Below, piece after piece: positions 1 through 11,989 of a stretch of DNA of 64,000 nucleotides. Each line of letters starts with the position of its first letter. The first letter of the stretch is position 1. Below the pieces are notes generated by a model that was not told the DNA's origin, did not search any database, and saw nothing but the letters and a program-made list of their open reading frames with translations. Made by a program: the position numbers and the translations under genes. Origin of the DNA: Crotalaria pallida (taxonomy: Eukaryota > Streptophyta > Magnoliopsida > Fabales > Fabaceae); NCBI GenBank assembly GCA_037953625.1, contig CM075653.1, positions 98,311,639-98,375,638 of the forward strand, read 5' to 3'.

Positions 1-399
1 GTGGCAATTGTTTGTTTTGTGTGGCCACTTATACGAAGGTGACAAAGACCACAATGTTATTGTGTGATGTTGTGTGCATGATTTTATTTATCTATTTAAT
101 TATATCTGATGATACTTATTACTGCTGATTGTAATGAGTGAATGGCTGATGGACGTCCGTTACGTCCTGAGCAAGAAAATGAAAATAAAGAAAATTGAAT
201 AAGAAGTAAAGAGATAAGACGGATTAGAAAAGAGAAAGAGTTGAGATTGAGGAAAGAATGAAATGATAGTGTTGAGAACGAGCCAGAGCTGGGGAGAGTG
301 ATGTTGATATGAGGTGAGAATTGAGTGGAGCTGGGCTCCTTTGTTTTTGGTTTTAGTCCGGGACTAGTGTTGAGTTGAGCTTGCTCCTCCATTAGCGCT

Positions 400-800
400 C
401 AGCAAAAATGGATTTTTGAAAAATGTTTTCGAAAAGAGATTTTTGGAAAAGATTTGTGAAATGTTACTTTACATGAAACATCATTTTTGAAAGGATTTTA
501 TGAAACCTTATCTTTGAAAAAGAAAATGTTTGTGAAACCTGGTTTTTAATAAACATCATTTTTGAAAAGAGATTCCTTATAAATAGTGTTTTCAGAAAAG
601 TCTTGGAAATAGATTTTATGAGAGTTTTTGAAAAGAGATTTTTAGAAACTTCGAGAAGGTCTTTTGTAATGACACTTTTGAAAGAAAAGTTTCTGAAACC
701 AATATTTTTGGTGAACGGTGGTGAAAAGATTTTACGTGAAAGTTTTTGAAAGGATATTTTATGAAAGCTTATGATATGAGATTTTCCAATTAGTTATTGA
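400..800 (+). repeat. Short degenerate repeats of TTTTTGAAAAGA type
   Basis: Loosely repeated words such as TTTTTGAAAAG and TTTTGTGAAA fill this stretch. Homologous stretches occur in C (22190-22400, 29490-29700), B's 3' LTR (36310-36680) and, inverted, in F (61560-61830), always just upstream of the structured block. Antisense frames here read as Lys/Phe-rich low-complexity peptides and are not taken as genes. Confidence 0.6.
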
Positions 801-941
801 AAATGTGTTTGAGGAAAGTGAGATTGTTTTGAAAAGATCGAGGATGTTGAGAAGGATTGGGATATGAGATGAGAGTTCCGTGATGTGATCACAGCTTTGT
901 GCTATGTGAGAATTGATGAGAGAAAGATTGTGCCAAGTAGT

Positions 942-1426
942 GGTCGGGACTCGTTGAAGGGTTGCACGAAGGATGGGCCTACCTTAGGTTAAGTAAAAGA
1001 TAAAAGACTTAAAAGACATACGTGACGAGGTATGAGAGTGCGAAGTAGTGGAGAGGAAGATACCATAAGTATCTGCGGATACTTAGGAGGAGATTGCATT
1101 AGGGGAGGACGATGACGGTGAGACGTCAGGAAGTCTAGAGTATGTTTCTAGGCAGAACAAACTCCACATGTGGCATACTAACGTGGTAGAGACTGGGTCT
1201 AATGCCGTGGTAAGTTCTGCGGGCCCACTAGAAACATACTGTCGCCCCCTAGATTGCAAATCTAGAACAGTGAGAGGGACTGGAGTGGGGCATCTTGATT
1301 GCCACTGTGAGACAATGTGCCTTGTTATATATGAATTGAATGAATTGAATTGATTTGAGGCTGAGTCCTCCTGGTTTGGGACCATTTGTTGTTGAGACAG
1401 CTGTCGTGCCCGCACGGTAAAGGTCC
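942..1426 (+). promoter_or_regulatory. Candidate structured RNA block, copy 1 (element B 5' LTR)
   Basis: Helices seen: GGTCGG/CCTACC (942-947 with 978-983, one pair broken here); hairpin TAAGTATC-TGCG-GATACTTA (1066-1085); P1 AGTATGTTTCTAG (1139-1151) with CTAGAAACATACT (1228-1240), 13 bp; P2 GCAGAAC (1152-1158) with GTTCTGC (1214-1220); P3 GGCAT (1172-1176) with ATGCC (1202-1206); P4 AGAC-TGG-GTCT (1190-1200); a downstream hairpin CTAGATT-GCA-AATCTAG; and a closing pair GGACC (1379-1383) with GGTCC (1422-1426). The bulge between the right arms of P2 and P1 is GGGCCCA, holding a 6-bp palindrome. The other six copies show paired changes. Function is inferred. Confidence 0.7.
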
Positions 1427-2009
1427 TGTACTCCTGTTCGCTTCCGACTAGGTTGGGTGGATGACCGAGGAGATGTAGACGTGAGTGATAGTCGAGATCG
1501 AAATGAATACTTTGAGGATATCCTAACACTCCCCGATCACCAGAGGTTATGAATTGATAAGAAGGGAGGAAAAGAGAATACAGTGGTGAAATGGAAATGA
1601 ATGAGAAAAGGAAAGAATGTTCATAAGATGCGAAAGTAAAGAAGAAATGAGAAAGGATAACAATAATGCTAACAATGTAAGATAATAATGATGATGATAT
1701 CAATAATATGTTTGGTTGTTGTGTGCTTGTATATTGTATTGTGTGTTTGTTTGGTCCTATTATCTGGCCTATCGTAATTCCACACCGTCGACGATCCGTC
1801 GTTCGGAACGCTTACTTTCTCCTGTTCGTTGGCATATCGGTGTTGCTGGTATTTCAACGGGCAGATGGAGTACTGCATGGACATCACCACATGGAGTAAA
1901 TATGGGAGAGGTTGGAAGCGTACTCCAAGCGGCTGGGTATGGACCGGCCATACTCAGATTGAAATCCCCGACCCGGAGCATCAACTGAGCGGAGCTAACT
2001 TGGGGCCGC

Positions 2010-3058
2010 TGATCGAGGCCGTACCCGATCAAAATAAAAGGTGTTTATTCTGTAGTACTAGGAAGGTGATCCTAGGTCGTTTCCCAGCGAATATCGGTCT
2101 AGACAAAGTATCAAACACGTAGTGTGCAGTAAAATGGGGGGGTTTTTGTGTGTGACAAATGTGAAGAACAAAACATAAACAGAATATAAAAAAACTAAAA
2201 AAATCAGAAACAAAAGCGGGCAAACCCCTTTGGCTACGTACACTACTCAATCCTAGCTCACTAAAGATAGATTCCTCTCCTCTCCTCTGTCCAACTCGTG
2301 ACAACCAAATACTAAGCGAAAATCTAGTTGTCACTCCAAACCCTAACTTCTAATTAAGCATCAGAAACTAGAATTGGGGTTTTTACGAGTTAATACAAAT
2401 TAAGCATTTATATTCATGTATTATCTCTACGAAATGGAATTAAGCAAACCACTACACATTGATAAACATGAAAACAGAGAAGAGAAAACGAAATTGCATT
2501 AATAACAAGAGCTCAAGAGTAGATAATACAATACCAAAGGGATTAACCCTTGAAGTTAGCCTTCCATGGTCATAAATCAAGAAAAACGTGTAGAAAGGGG
2601 GAAGAACAAAACCCTAGAAGCCACCAAATGCTATGGAGAGCCAAGAGAGAAGTTCTAACCTAGAGAGAGTGAGAAATCTGAAAATGGGAGTGTGTCATGG
2701 GGGTTACACGAATTTCCCCTCTTTAGTCATGAAAATGGGCCTAAAACATGGGCCCAAGTCCTAAGAAACACTATTCTGAAAATTACAATTAAAAAGGGAC
2801 CTAAATGCAAATTACAATCTTCACTTCAATACTTCAATCTTCATTTCCAAAATGCCCAAAGTGTCCTCGTGCCAAATATTACCTGAAAATAGAAATAGAA
2901 TTAATTAGGCTAAATAATTCCAAATTAAACAATATTCGGAATATTAGTCCAATAAACTCTAAATCACTAAATCAAGCTAATCAATGTCAAATGGGCAACA
3001 AGTATCAATAATAGGAGTAAAATAATGCAAGGAATAATGGGAAATAAAATGCTCATCA
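2010..3058 (-). repeat. Athila 3' LTR
   Basis: In element orientation it begins TGATGAGCATTT and ends CCTCGATCA. It is nearly identical to 10939-11989. The small open frames inside both copies are duplicated only because the LTR is duplicated. Confidence 0.95.
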
Positions 3059-3077
3059 AATACCCCCACACTTATCC
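3059..3077 (-). other. Athila polypurine tract
   Basis: Read on the minus strand, AAGTGTGGGGGTATT directly precedes the 3' LTR. This is the usual plus-strand primer form for Athila elements. Confidence 0.8.
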
Positions 3078-4514
3078 TTTTGCACTCCTGGGCAAAACCA
3101 AAAGATAGGACTATGAAGATCAAAATGCACCAAAGTGAATCATGCAACAAGATGACTACAACTAAGAAATGCAAACCTAAGAGATTACATACTTCACAAT
3201 GAATTCTAGGAAATGCAAAGAAATGGGCAAACTCAAGCACACAAAATGGTTAAGGATCAAAGAGTCAAAGCATCCGCGAACATCATCCAATTACTTCAAG
3301 TATGCAAAGAAACCAATGACAACAAGAGGATAGTCACAAAGATGATAGAAACTCACAAGGATCACTCAAAAGTGTTTACACTCAAGTGTTTGGGGTTAAT
3401 CATTATTTACACTCAAGGCACATCATGAAAATAAACGCAACCATAAGCTTGACAAGCCTCTAACATCAACTATCAACACACATGCACAAAATGATCAAAA
3501 GGTCTTTTAAGGGTTGCAATGGGGCTAAGGACAAGGTAGGATAAAAAATATGGGAATGTAGCTAAAACCAAGGGAATAGAGGAGCAATGGGGAATAAGTA
3601 AAAAGTAAGCAAAATCCACCCCAAAATCAACAACCACTAATTCCAATCCTTTTTGCCTCAACAACCTTTTATTCACTTTTTTTTTCTTTTTTTCTTTTTA
3701 TTTTTGCATTTTTTTTGTATTTTTGTCTTCTATTTTTTTTTTTTTGAGAGATATACAAAAAGAAAAGAAGAAACAACACAAATGGCATGAAGATGAAGCC
3801 ATAACTACAACAACCAATGAGGCAAAACCAAGAACTCAACCAATTAAAGCATAAAGCACACTTCTTACCTAATACCCATTCCCAAAACAATTCCAAAGCT
3901 CCAAAATTCCCTAAGGTTAGGACAATCATGGTTTTTCAGTCATAGGCTTGTAATGAGCTAAAGAACAAGGAAAGGGATAAAAAGGCTCAAAGGGGCTAGC
4001 AAAGGATACATTCATTCAAGGTAGGCTCATATGGCTAGTAGCTTATTCAAGAAAGAAAGTGCCTAAATTATTTCAAAATGTGCATGAGCAATCAAGTATC
4101 AACAAGAGTCAAGTCAAGTTCTAGAGTGCAAGTAATCCAGAGTGCAATCACACATGAAAGAAAATTAGGTGGCATATATAGCAATCCACCCACAATTAAG
4201 GCTCAAATCCTCATAAAAGGGACAATTCTATCACAGTGTTACCACCTCTTAATTATCAAAAGCAACTTTACACACAGAAATGCATGAATTCAGACACAAG
4301 ATACCAAAACTCTACTAAAATGAAGCAAAAACATGCAAGAAAATGCCCAAAACTAAGCAAAACCTAAAAAAAAATCAAAGCAAAATATGCAACCTAAACT
4401 ACTCTCCCCCCACACTTAAATCACACATTGTCCTCAATGGAACACAAATAGCAGAATTAGACAGATATAGACAAGTGTAATAAAAAAAGGAAGGAGAAAA
4501 GGAGACTCCCTAAG
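3078..4514 (-). other. Athila non-coding region between pol and 3' LTR
   Basis: Many Athila elements carry an envelope-like ORF here, but I see no open frame of useful length. A T-rich tract (plus strand, about 3676-3746) and a second PPT-like stretch (about 4406-4421, minus AAGTGTGGGGGGAG) are the only visible features. Confidence 0.6.
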
Positions 4515-7500
4515 TCATGGTTGTTCAAAAGTGGGGTCGACCAATGAGGCCTCCTCCACAGGTGCATCATCCAAAGAAGGGGTGGTTAGGAAAGGCTTGA
4601 GTCGGTGGCCATTGACTTTGAAGCTCTTGTTCGTGGAGTCACTCTTGATCTCCAAAGTGCCATAAGGAAACACCTGGGTGACTACAAAAGGTCCAATCCA
4701 TTTAGAGCAGAGCTTTCCACTCATGAGTCCAAGCCTAGAGTTGTAGAGCAAAACTTTTTAACCAACCAAGAACTCCTTTCTGGAAGTGGAGTTATCATGA
4801 AGCTTCTTGGTCTTCTCTTTGTAGAATTTGGAGTTCTCATAGACCTCCAAGCGGATCTCATCTAGCTCACTCAACTGCAGCTTCCTCTCCTCACCCGCTT
4901 GATCAAGAGCTAAGTTACATTGCTTCACAGCCCAATATGCACGGTGCTCTATCTCCACAGGCAGGTAGCACGCCTTACCAAAGACAACCCGATAGGGTGA
5001 CATCCCTATGGGTGCCTTGTAAGCGGTCCGATGGGCCCACAGAGCATCCTCCAATCGTGTGCTCCAATCCTTTCTATTAGGCTTCACCATCTTCTCCAAA
5101 ATCCGCTTGATCTCTCTATTTGAAATCTCAGCTTGCCCGTTGGTTTGGGGGTGATAGGGTGTAGAAACTTTGTGCACAACCCCATACTTCTTGAGCAAAG
5201 ATTGCATGGATCTATTGCAGAAGTGTGTTCCTTGATCACTGACTATGGCTCTAGGTATGCCAAACCTGCAAAGGATATTAGACCTGACAAAATCTATAAC
5301 AACCTGAGCATCATTAGTCCTGGTGGCCTTAGCTTCCACCCATTTGGATACGTAATCCACAGCAAGTAAGATATAATAAAAACCAAAAGAAACAGGAAAG
5401 GGGCCCATGAAATCTATACCCCAGACGTCAAACACCTCACAAAACAACATAGGTTGTTGCGGCATCTGTTGCCTCCAAGATAGGGCGCCTCCTGCTCTTT
5501 GACACTGCTCACATGAGCTGCAGATGTTGCTCGCATCCTTGAAAATGGTAGGCCAATAAAATCCAGAATCCAGCACCTTTCGTGCTGTCCTTTGAGTACC
5601 AAGGTGGCCTCCCACTGGTGAAGCATGGCAAAATTGGAGAACCGATTGGATCTCCTGGTCTGGAATGCACCTGCGAATGACCTGATCACTGCAAAAACGC
5701 CATAAATAGGGGTCATCCCATACATAATGCTTGGCATCGCTCTTTAATTTGTCTCTTTGAGCTTTGGATGCCAAGGCAGGAAAAACAGAAGCAACCAGAT
5801 AATTAACAATGTCTGCAAACCAAGGAGTTTGGGGAATGGGATGGGAAACATGTAAAGATAAAAGCTGCTCATCCGGGAAGTCATCCCGGATAGGAAATGC
5901 ATCCTCCTCTCTCTCTATCCTGCTCAAGTGATCTGCGACAAGGTTATGCGCACCACTCCGATCCTGAATCTCAAGATCAAACTCCTGGAGGAGCAACATC
6001 CACCTAATCAACCTAGGTTTGGAATCTGTCTTTTTCAAAAGATACTTCAGAGCAGCATGATCAGTGTACACTACAACCTTAGAACCAAGCAAATATGATC
6101 TAAACTTGTCAAGTGCAAAAACAATAGCCAAAAGTTCTTTTTCAGTTGTTGTGTAATTAACCTGTGCTGCATCTAAAGTCCTAGAAGCATAATAAATCAC
6201 ATGCGACAGCTTACCAACCCTTTGGGAGAGAACTGCTCCCAAAGCATAATTTGAAGCATCAGTCATGAGCTCAAATGGGAGGATCCAATCAGGTGGTTGG
6301 ATGATGGGAGTGGTGGTCAGTGCTTTCTTCAATTCATCAAATGCCCTCTTGCATTGGTCTCCAAATTCCCATGGGGCATCCTTTTGAAGCAGCTTGGAAA
6401 GAGGAAGGGCAATGTTGCTAAAGTTCTGAATAAACCTGCGATAGAAACCTGCATGACCAAGAAAAGAACGCACCTCTCGCACACAAGAGGGGTAAGGCAA
6501 ATGTGATATTACATGCAGCTTAGAAGGGTCAACTTCTATGCCCTTGTGCGAAACAATGTGCCCTAAGACTATGCCTTGTTCTACCATGAAGTGACATTTT
6601 TCAAAATTCAAGACAAGGTTAGTCTCAATGCACCTGTTAAGCACCTTAGTCAAGTTATCAAGACATGCATCAAATGAGGAGCCATAAACACTAAAATCAT
6701 CCATGAAGACCTCTATGCAATGCTCGAGCAAGTCAGCAAAAATACTCATCATACATCTTTGAAATGTGGCAGGAGCATTGCATAGGCCAAAAGGCATCTT
6801 TCTATATGCAAATGTGCCAAAAGGACAGGTAAATGTGGTCTTATGTTGGTCCTCTGGTGCAATGCAAATTTGAAAATAACCAGAGAATCCATCTAAGAAG
6901 CAATAATGAGATTTACCTGCCAGACGCTCCAACATCTGATCAATGAAGGGGAGAGGGAAATGATCCTTGCGAGTCGCCTGGTTGAGCTTTCTGTAATCAA
7001 TGCAGACTCTCCAACTGTTCTGCACTCTAGTGGGAATCAGCTCATCCTTCTCATTTTTGACAACTGTGACACCAGACTTCTTGGGGACAACTTGCACCGG
7101 GCTCACCCAAGTGCTATCTGAAATTGGGTAGATGATACCCGCTTGGAGCAGCTTGGTGACCTCTTTCTTAACCACATCAAGAATCTGGGGGTTCAACCGC
7201 CTTTGGGGTTGTCTCACTGGTTTAGCCCCATCCTCTAACAAAATACGGTGCATGCACATGAAGGGGCTAATTCCAGGAATATCCGCTAAAGTCCATCCAA
7301 TTGCCCTCTTGTTCTTTCTTATCACATCCAGCAGTTTCTCCTCTTGATCAACAGAAAGTGAGGTAGAGATGATCACTGGGAGTTTCTGCTCATCCTCCAA
7401 GTAAGCATAGTTGAGATGAGGAGGGAGGGGCTTCAGGTCCAATGAGGGTGCCTGCATAATAGATGGAACTAAAGGGACAGCAAAAATGGATTCTGCTGCC

Positions 7501-8624
7501 TGCACCTGAACAAGTAAATCAGACTCATGCATAACAGATATGGGGTTAGGGTTAGCATAATCTGAATCTATAACATATGAATCATCAGATGCAGTAGCAG
7601 AGTCTAGAAACTGGGCTATTTCAGTGCATGCGGTGCACCATCCAGAGTTAGTGCATGATGGACAAGTAAATGAATCAGTGAAAGATGGCAATTCAAAATC
7701 ACGATGCAAAAAGTCAAGCATATGCTCATCTATCAGATCATCAAGCAAGTCCACATGGAAAACAGAGTGATCCTCAGGAAAATGTTTCATAGCATGGAAA
7801 ATGTCAAATCGGATCACACTGCCATCAAACTCCTTGGAAAGTGAACCTGAATGCACATCTATCTTGGTTCGGGCTGTTTTCAAAAATGGCCTCCCCAAAA
7901 TAATAGGAACAACATTACGGGGAGAGTCATCTTCCATATCAAGTATGTAAAAATCAGCAGGGAAGATCAACTCTTCAACCCGAACCAAGACATCCTCTAT
8001 CAAACCTGCGGGGTGGGCAGTACTTCTATTTGCCAATTGAATCACCACACCCGTAGGTTGAAGAGGTCCAAGAGAAAGAGACTTAAAAACAGACATAGGC
8101 ATGACATTTATGGATGCTCCTAAATCTAGCATAGCATTTTCAAACTTAACATTGCCTATGATACAAGGTATAGAGAAAGTTCCAGGATCCTTACATTTTT
8201 CAGGAATGTGAGGGATAGGTTTACCTATGAGAGCGGAGACATTCCTTCCCATGCTTATCCTCTCATTGCCCTTGAGTCTTCTCTTATGAGTGCATAACTC
8301 CTTAAGGAACTTCGCATACCTTGGAATCTGTTTTATTGCATCAAGAAGGGGTATGTTGACTTCCACCTTCCTGAATGTGTCAAGAATGTCCTTGTCCACC
8401 TCGTCCACCCTTTTGTTTTGAGGCACTCTTGGTGGGAATGGAAGAGGAACAGGAGGAGGTTGTAGGACAACAGTAGGGCTTGTGGTTGAAGTTGAGGAAG
8501 GTTGAGTTGGATGATTCTCCTTGGTGCTAGCATGATCACCTTCATCTACCACTTGGCTCTTCCCTTTAGAGGAAGAAGCTAGAGCATCATTGTTGAGGTG
8601 AGGTTGTGGTGTGGGTGTGACAAT
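4515..8624 (-). pseudogene. pol: Athila pol (protease, RT, RNase H, integrase), broken by stops
   Basis: One reading frame, in phase with gag. The longest open part runs 8552-4758 (1,264 codons, no ATG at its start). Counting from 8552: protease DLGAS at 143-147; reverse transcriptase with the first catalytic Asp in FLDGFSGY (about 554) and FMDD at 616-619; RNase H with TDAS (about 765), TEKE (about 804) and YTDHAAL (Asp 831); integrase with an HHCC-like zinc region (His 976 and 983, Cys 1014 and 1017) and the D-D-E triad near 1047, 1106 and 1142. A TAA at 4758-4760 interrupts the integrase C-terminus, which continues in frame to 4515 (LLYNSRLGLM, NGHRLKPF). A TAG at 8625-8627 separates this frame from the gag tail. 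Sequence style (KDHFPLPFIDQMLERLAG, LCNAPATFQRCMM) is typical of the Athila lineage. With the breaks, the polyprotein cannot be made in full. Confidence 0.93.
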
Positions 8625-8627
8625 CTA

Positions 8628-10226
8628 CTTTCCTGACCTCAAGTTGATGGCACTCACATTCTGATTCTGAGGGTTGATCACAGTTTGGGATGGCAACTTG
8701 TCAGAATTTTGAGATTGCAAGTTGTTGAGAGAAGTTGCCATTTGACCCATCTGATTTGTCAAAGTCTGAATGGATGCCTCTTGTCTCTGAATGGATGCTC
8801 TAGTTTCTTGTTGAAATTAGAGATTTTGCATGGTCATTTGCCTCACCAACTCCTCCAAGGTAGGTTGGTAGGATGGAGGGGCTGATGGTGCAGGATGAAC
8901 CACTTGCTGCTGTTGTTGTTGCCTTTGCTGCTGGATGGGAGGAGGTACATATGGCGGTCTGCTCAGTCCAGCGGTGTTCTGAAATGGAACATTAGGAGGA
9001 GGTTGCTGTTGTTGATCAGACCACTTCAGATTGGGATGGTTCCTCCATCCAGGGTTGTATCTATTGGAAGAGAGGTCATGATTGTGTTGTTGTGGGCCTC
9101 TATTGTTGTATATGTTTGCTGCATAGGCCTCGGGTTGGTCACCACTGGTCATCGGCTGTTGCTGCTGAAGGGAAGGGCATGCATCTGTGGGGTGCTCAAT
9201 GGATGTGCATATGCCACACACTCTAGCAGGAAGTATCATCTTTTTCTGATTGACAGCCAATTGTGTGACCAATGTTGTAAGTGAATCAATTTTCTGCTCA
9301 AGCTTCTCAACCTTGCCCGAGTCTGCACCAACATCATTTACATCCCTCACAACTATTGCATCGTTGTTGCTTCTTGCATGGAATTGTTGACAGTTGGAAG
9401 CCATCTTCTCAATTTTGCTCCTGGCTTGTAAGGGTGTCATATCTCCCAATGTACCACCACTTGCAGCATCTACCATGTTTCTCTCCATGAAGTTGAGACC
9501 TTCATAAAAGTACTTGATGAGAAGCTGCTCTGAGATCTGATGGTGAGGGCAGGAAGCACACAACCTCTTGAATCTCTCCCAATATTCATAGAGACTCTCT
9601 CCATGTTGTTGCCTGATACCAGAGATTTCCTTTCTGATTGCAGTGGTCCTATTTGCAGGGAAGAATTTTTCCAGAAATGCCCTCTTCAAATCATCCCAGC
9701 TTGTGATGGAACCAGGGGCCAAGTCAGATAACCAATCTTGTGCTAGACCCTCTAAGGAATGTGGGAATGCTCTGAGACAGACATGATCCTCTTGCACATC
9801 ATGTGGTTTCATTGTGGTGCACACTATATGGAATTTCTTGAGATGCTTATGAGGATCCTCACCTGTAAGACCATGAAACTTGGGCAACAAATGGATTAGT
9901 CCTGTTCTAAGCTCAAAAGGAACATCCTCATCAGGATACCGGATACACGAGTCTTCAATAGTGAAGTCAGGTGCAGCCAGCTCCCTAAGTGTTCTTTCCC
10001 TTGGTGGGGGTTGAGCCATGTTATCACAATTAACAAAAGCAGAATCAGATTGAACAAAAGAAGAAGGAATAGAGTAAGCAGAAACAGAAGCAGAATTAGA
10101 AGGACTATAAGACGACTCTGACTCACTATCTAACGACCGATTCCTATTTTGTCTAACTAATCTGTGATAAGTTCTATCAATTTCAGGGTTGTAAGGATGC
10201 AAATAACTTGGGTTGCCCCTAGTCAT
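8628..10226 (-). pseudogene. gag: Athila gag (capsid/nucleocapsid)
   Basis: The ATG at 10226-10224 opens a 469-codon frame ending in TAA at 8817-8819. The same frame then runs on to a TAG at 8625-8627 and into pol, so gag and pol form one interrupted frame. Residues about 105-245 match the retrotransposon gag domain (LPKFHGLTGEDPHKHLKKF, AFLEKFFPANRT). A CCHC zinc knuckle is at 337-350 (C-X2-C-X4-H-X4-C) and a short coiled-coil-like segment lies before it (about 303-330). The C-terminus is rich in Gln and Pro. The capsid-type part is itself open, so a truncated Gag could be made, but not a fusion with pol unless stops are read through. Confidence 0.9.
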
Positions 10227-10915
10227 GTACTGAACAGAACAGCATCAACCATAGCATACTGTAACAGATATGCATGACCAAAATCGGCAACAAATTTTTT
10301 TATTTTTTTTAAATTTTTTTATTTATTTTTTTAAGCACCCTAAAATCATGAAAACATATCACAGAAAGTTTGAGGACAAAATTCAAAAGGGAACCAAGTC
10401 AAAGAATTAAAACAGAGACCAAAAACTAAGAAAATAAAACTTGTAAAATAAAAAAGAAATAGTAAACAGGCTTTTTCGGGATCCAAACGAAGGGGTTTTC
10501 TGATGAAGTGAGAAAAATCAAATTATTCAGAATTCGTCAGAAAGTTCCCTTCGATTTGATATAAAATTCGTCAAATTCCGAGTTACGGATCAAAAGTTAC
10601 GCCTATTTATAGTAAGTACTGCTGAAACTTGGAAAATTTTTCTGGAACTCACAACCAGTGCCTATCTGAGTGTCTGTGATGCATCAACACACTAATATAT
10701 GATGAAACAAGTGTGGATACCAATTTTCGTGCAAAAATTCCACCCGCAGCTATGTTGAATGGCACTCACACAATCACTAGAATAGCATCAGTTGTGCAGA
10801 ATAGATAATCAGCAAACAGGGCAACTTTCAATCAGTTATCAGAATGCTTATTCGCACACTAACTACACTAACTAATCTAATTAACTACTGTATGATCTTT
10901 GGCAAGAACCGATAA
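10227..10915 (-). other. Athila leader between primer site and gag
   Basis: Non-coding, about 690 nt, AT-rich, with an A/T homopolymer region near 10293-10332. This is the expected position for RNA leader signals; I recognise no specific one. Confidence 0.6.
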
Positions 10916-10933
10916 TCCCCGGCAACGGCGCCA
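10916..10933 (-). other. Athila primer-binding site (tRNA-Asp type)
   Basis: Minus strand TGGCGCCGTTGCCGGGGA, five bases inside the 5' LTR edge. This is the classical Athila primer site complementary to the 3' end of tRNA-Asp. Confidence 0.92.
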
Positions 10934-10938
10934 AATTT

Positions 10939-11989
10939 TGATCGAGGCCGTACCCGATCAAAATAAAAGGTGTTTATTCTGTAGTACTAGGAAGGTGATC
11001 CTAGGTCGTTTCCCAGCGAATATCGGTCTAGACAAAGTATCAAACACGTAGTGTGCAGTAAAATGGGGGGGTTTTTGTGTGTGACAAATGTGAAGAACAA
11101 AACATAAACAGAATATAAAAAAACTAAGAAAATCAGAAACAAAAGCGGGCAAACCCCTTTGGCTACGTACACTACTCAATCCTAGCTCACTAAAGATAGA
11201 TTCCTCTCCTCTCCTCTGTCCAACTCGTGACAACCAAATACTAAGCGAAAATCTAGTTGTCACTCCAAACCCTAACTTCTAATTAAGCATCAGAAACTAG
11301 AATTGGGGTTTTTACGAGTTAATACAAATTAAGCATTTATATTCATGTATTATCTCTACGAAATGGAATTAAGCAAACCACTACACATTGATAAACATGA
11401 AAACAGAGAAGATAAAACGAAATTGCATTAATAACAAGAGCTCAAGAGTAGATAATACAATACCAAAGGGATTAACCCTTGAAGTTAGCCTTCCATGGTC
11501 ATAAATCAAGAAAAACGTGTAGAAAGGGGGAAGAACAAAACCCTAGAAGCCACCAAATGCTATGGAGAGCCAAGAGAGAAGTTCTAACCTAGAGAGAGAG
11601 TGAGAAATCTGAAAATGGGAGTGTGTCATGGGGGTTACACGAATTTCCCCTCTTTAGTCATGAAAATGAGCCTAAAACATGGGCCCAAGTCCTAAGAAAC
11701 ACTATTCTGAAAATTACAATTAAAAAGAGACCTAAATGCAAATTACAATCTTCACTTCAATACTTCAATCTTCATTTCCAAAATGCCCAAAGTGTCCTCG
11801 TGCCAAATATTACCTGAAAATAGAAATAGAATTAATTAGGCTAAATAATTCCAAATTAAACAATATTCGGAATATTAGTCCAATAAACTCTAAATCACTA
11901 AATCAAGCTAATCAATGTCAAATGGGCAACAAGTATCAATAATAGGAGTAAAATAATGCAAGGAATAATGGGAAATAAAATGCTCATCA
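10939..11989 (-). repeat. Athila 5' LTR
   Basis: Partner of 2010-3058. Both end in TG..CA in element orientation. It carries the promoter for the minus-strand gag-pol; I did not find a clear TATA box. Confidence 0.95.

Larger units (their letters stand above)
1..2009 (+). repeat. Element B 5' LTR, left segment
   Basis: Truncated by the window edge and interrupted on the right by Athila at 2010. It carries a purine-rich segment of short repeats (about 400-800), the conserved structured block (942-1426) and a non-coding tail. Several open frames occur on both strands, but they are not conserved as proteins among the copies. Confidence 0.85.
2010..11989 (-). mobile_element. Athila-type Ty3/gypsy LTR retrotransposon
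   Basis: Full-length element in reverse orientation. LTRs lie at 2010-3058 and 10939-11989. The target-site duplication is GCCGC (2005-2009 and 11990-11994), and the matching site in B's other LTR (about 37905-37915) is empty. Gag and pol are on the minus strand in one frame, interrupted by three stops. The primer site matches the tRNA-Asp type usual for Athila. By eye the LTRs differ by about five substitutions and a 2-bp indel in about 1,050 bp, so the insertion is recent despite the broken coding region. Confidence 0.95.

Noticed and set aside
1139..1240. Structured helix as a foldback MITE inserted in an ancestral LTR
   Set aside because: No target duplication flanks it, several independent helices covary, and the conserved block extends well outside P1. 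Not fully excluded.
942..1426. Hammerhead ribozyme as in plant retrozymes
   Set aside because: I looked for a CTGATGA..GAAA core around the structured helices and did not see one.
1083..1703. 206-codon antisense ORF with relatives in B's 3' LTR and in F
   Set aside because: It overlaps the structured block. In C, E and D the same DNA is conserved but the open frame shifts, so conservation at RNA/DNA level explains it better than a protein.
2029..3011. Small ORFs duplicated at 10958-11942
   Set aside because: Duplicated only because they lie in the two Athila LTRs; no domains.
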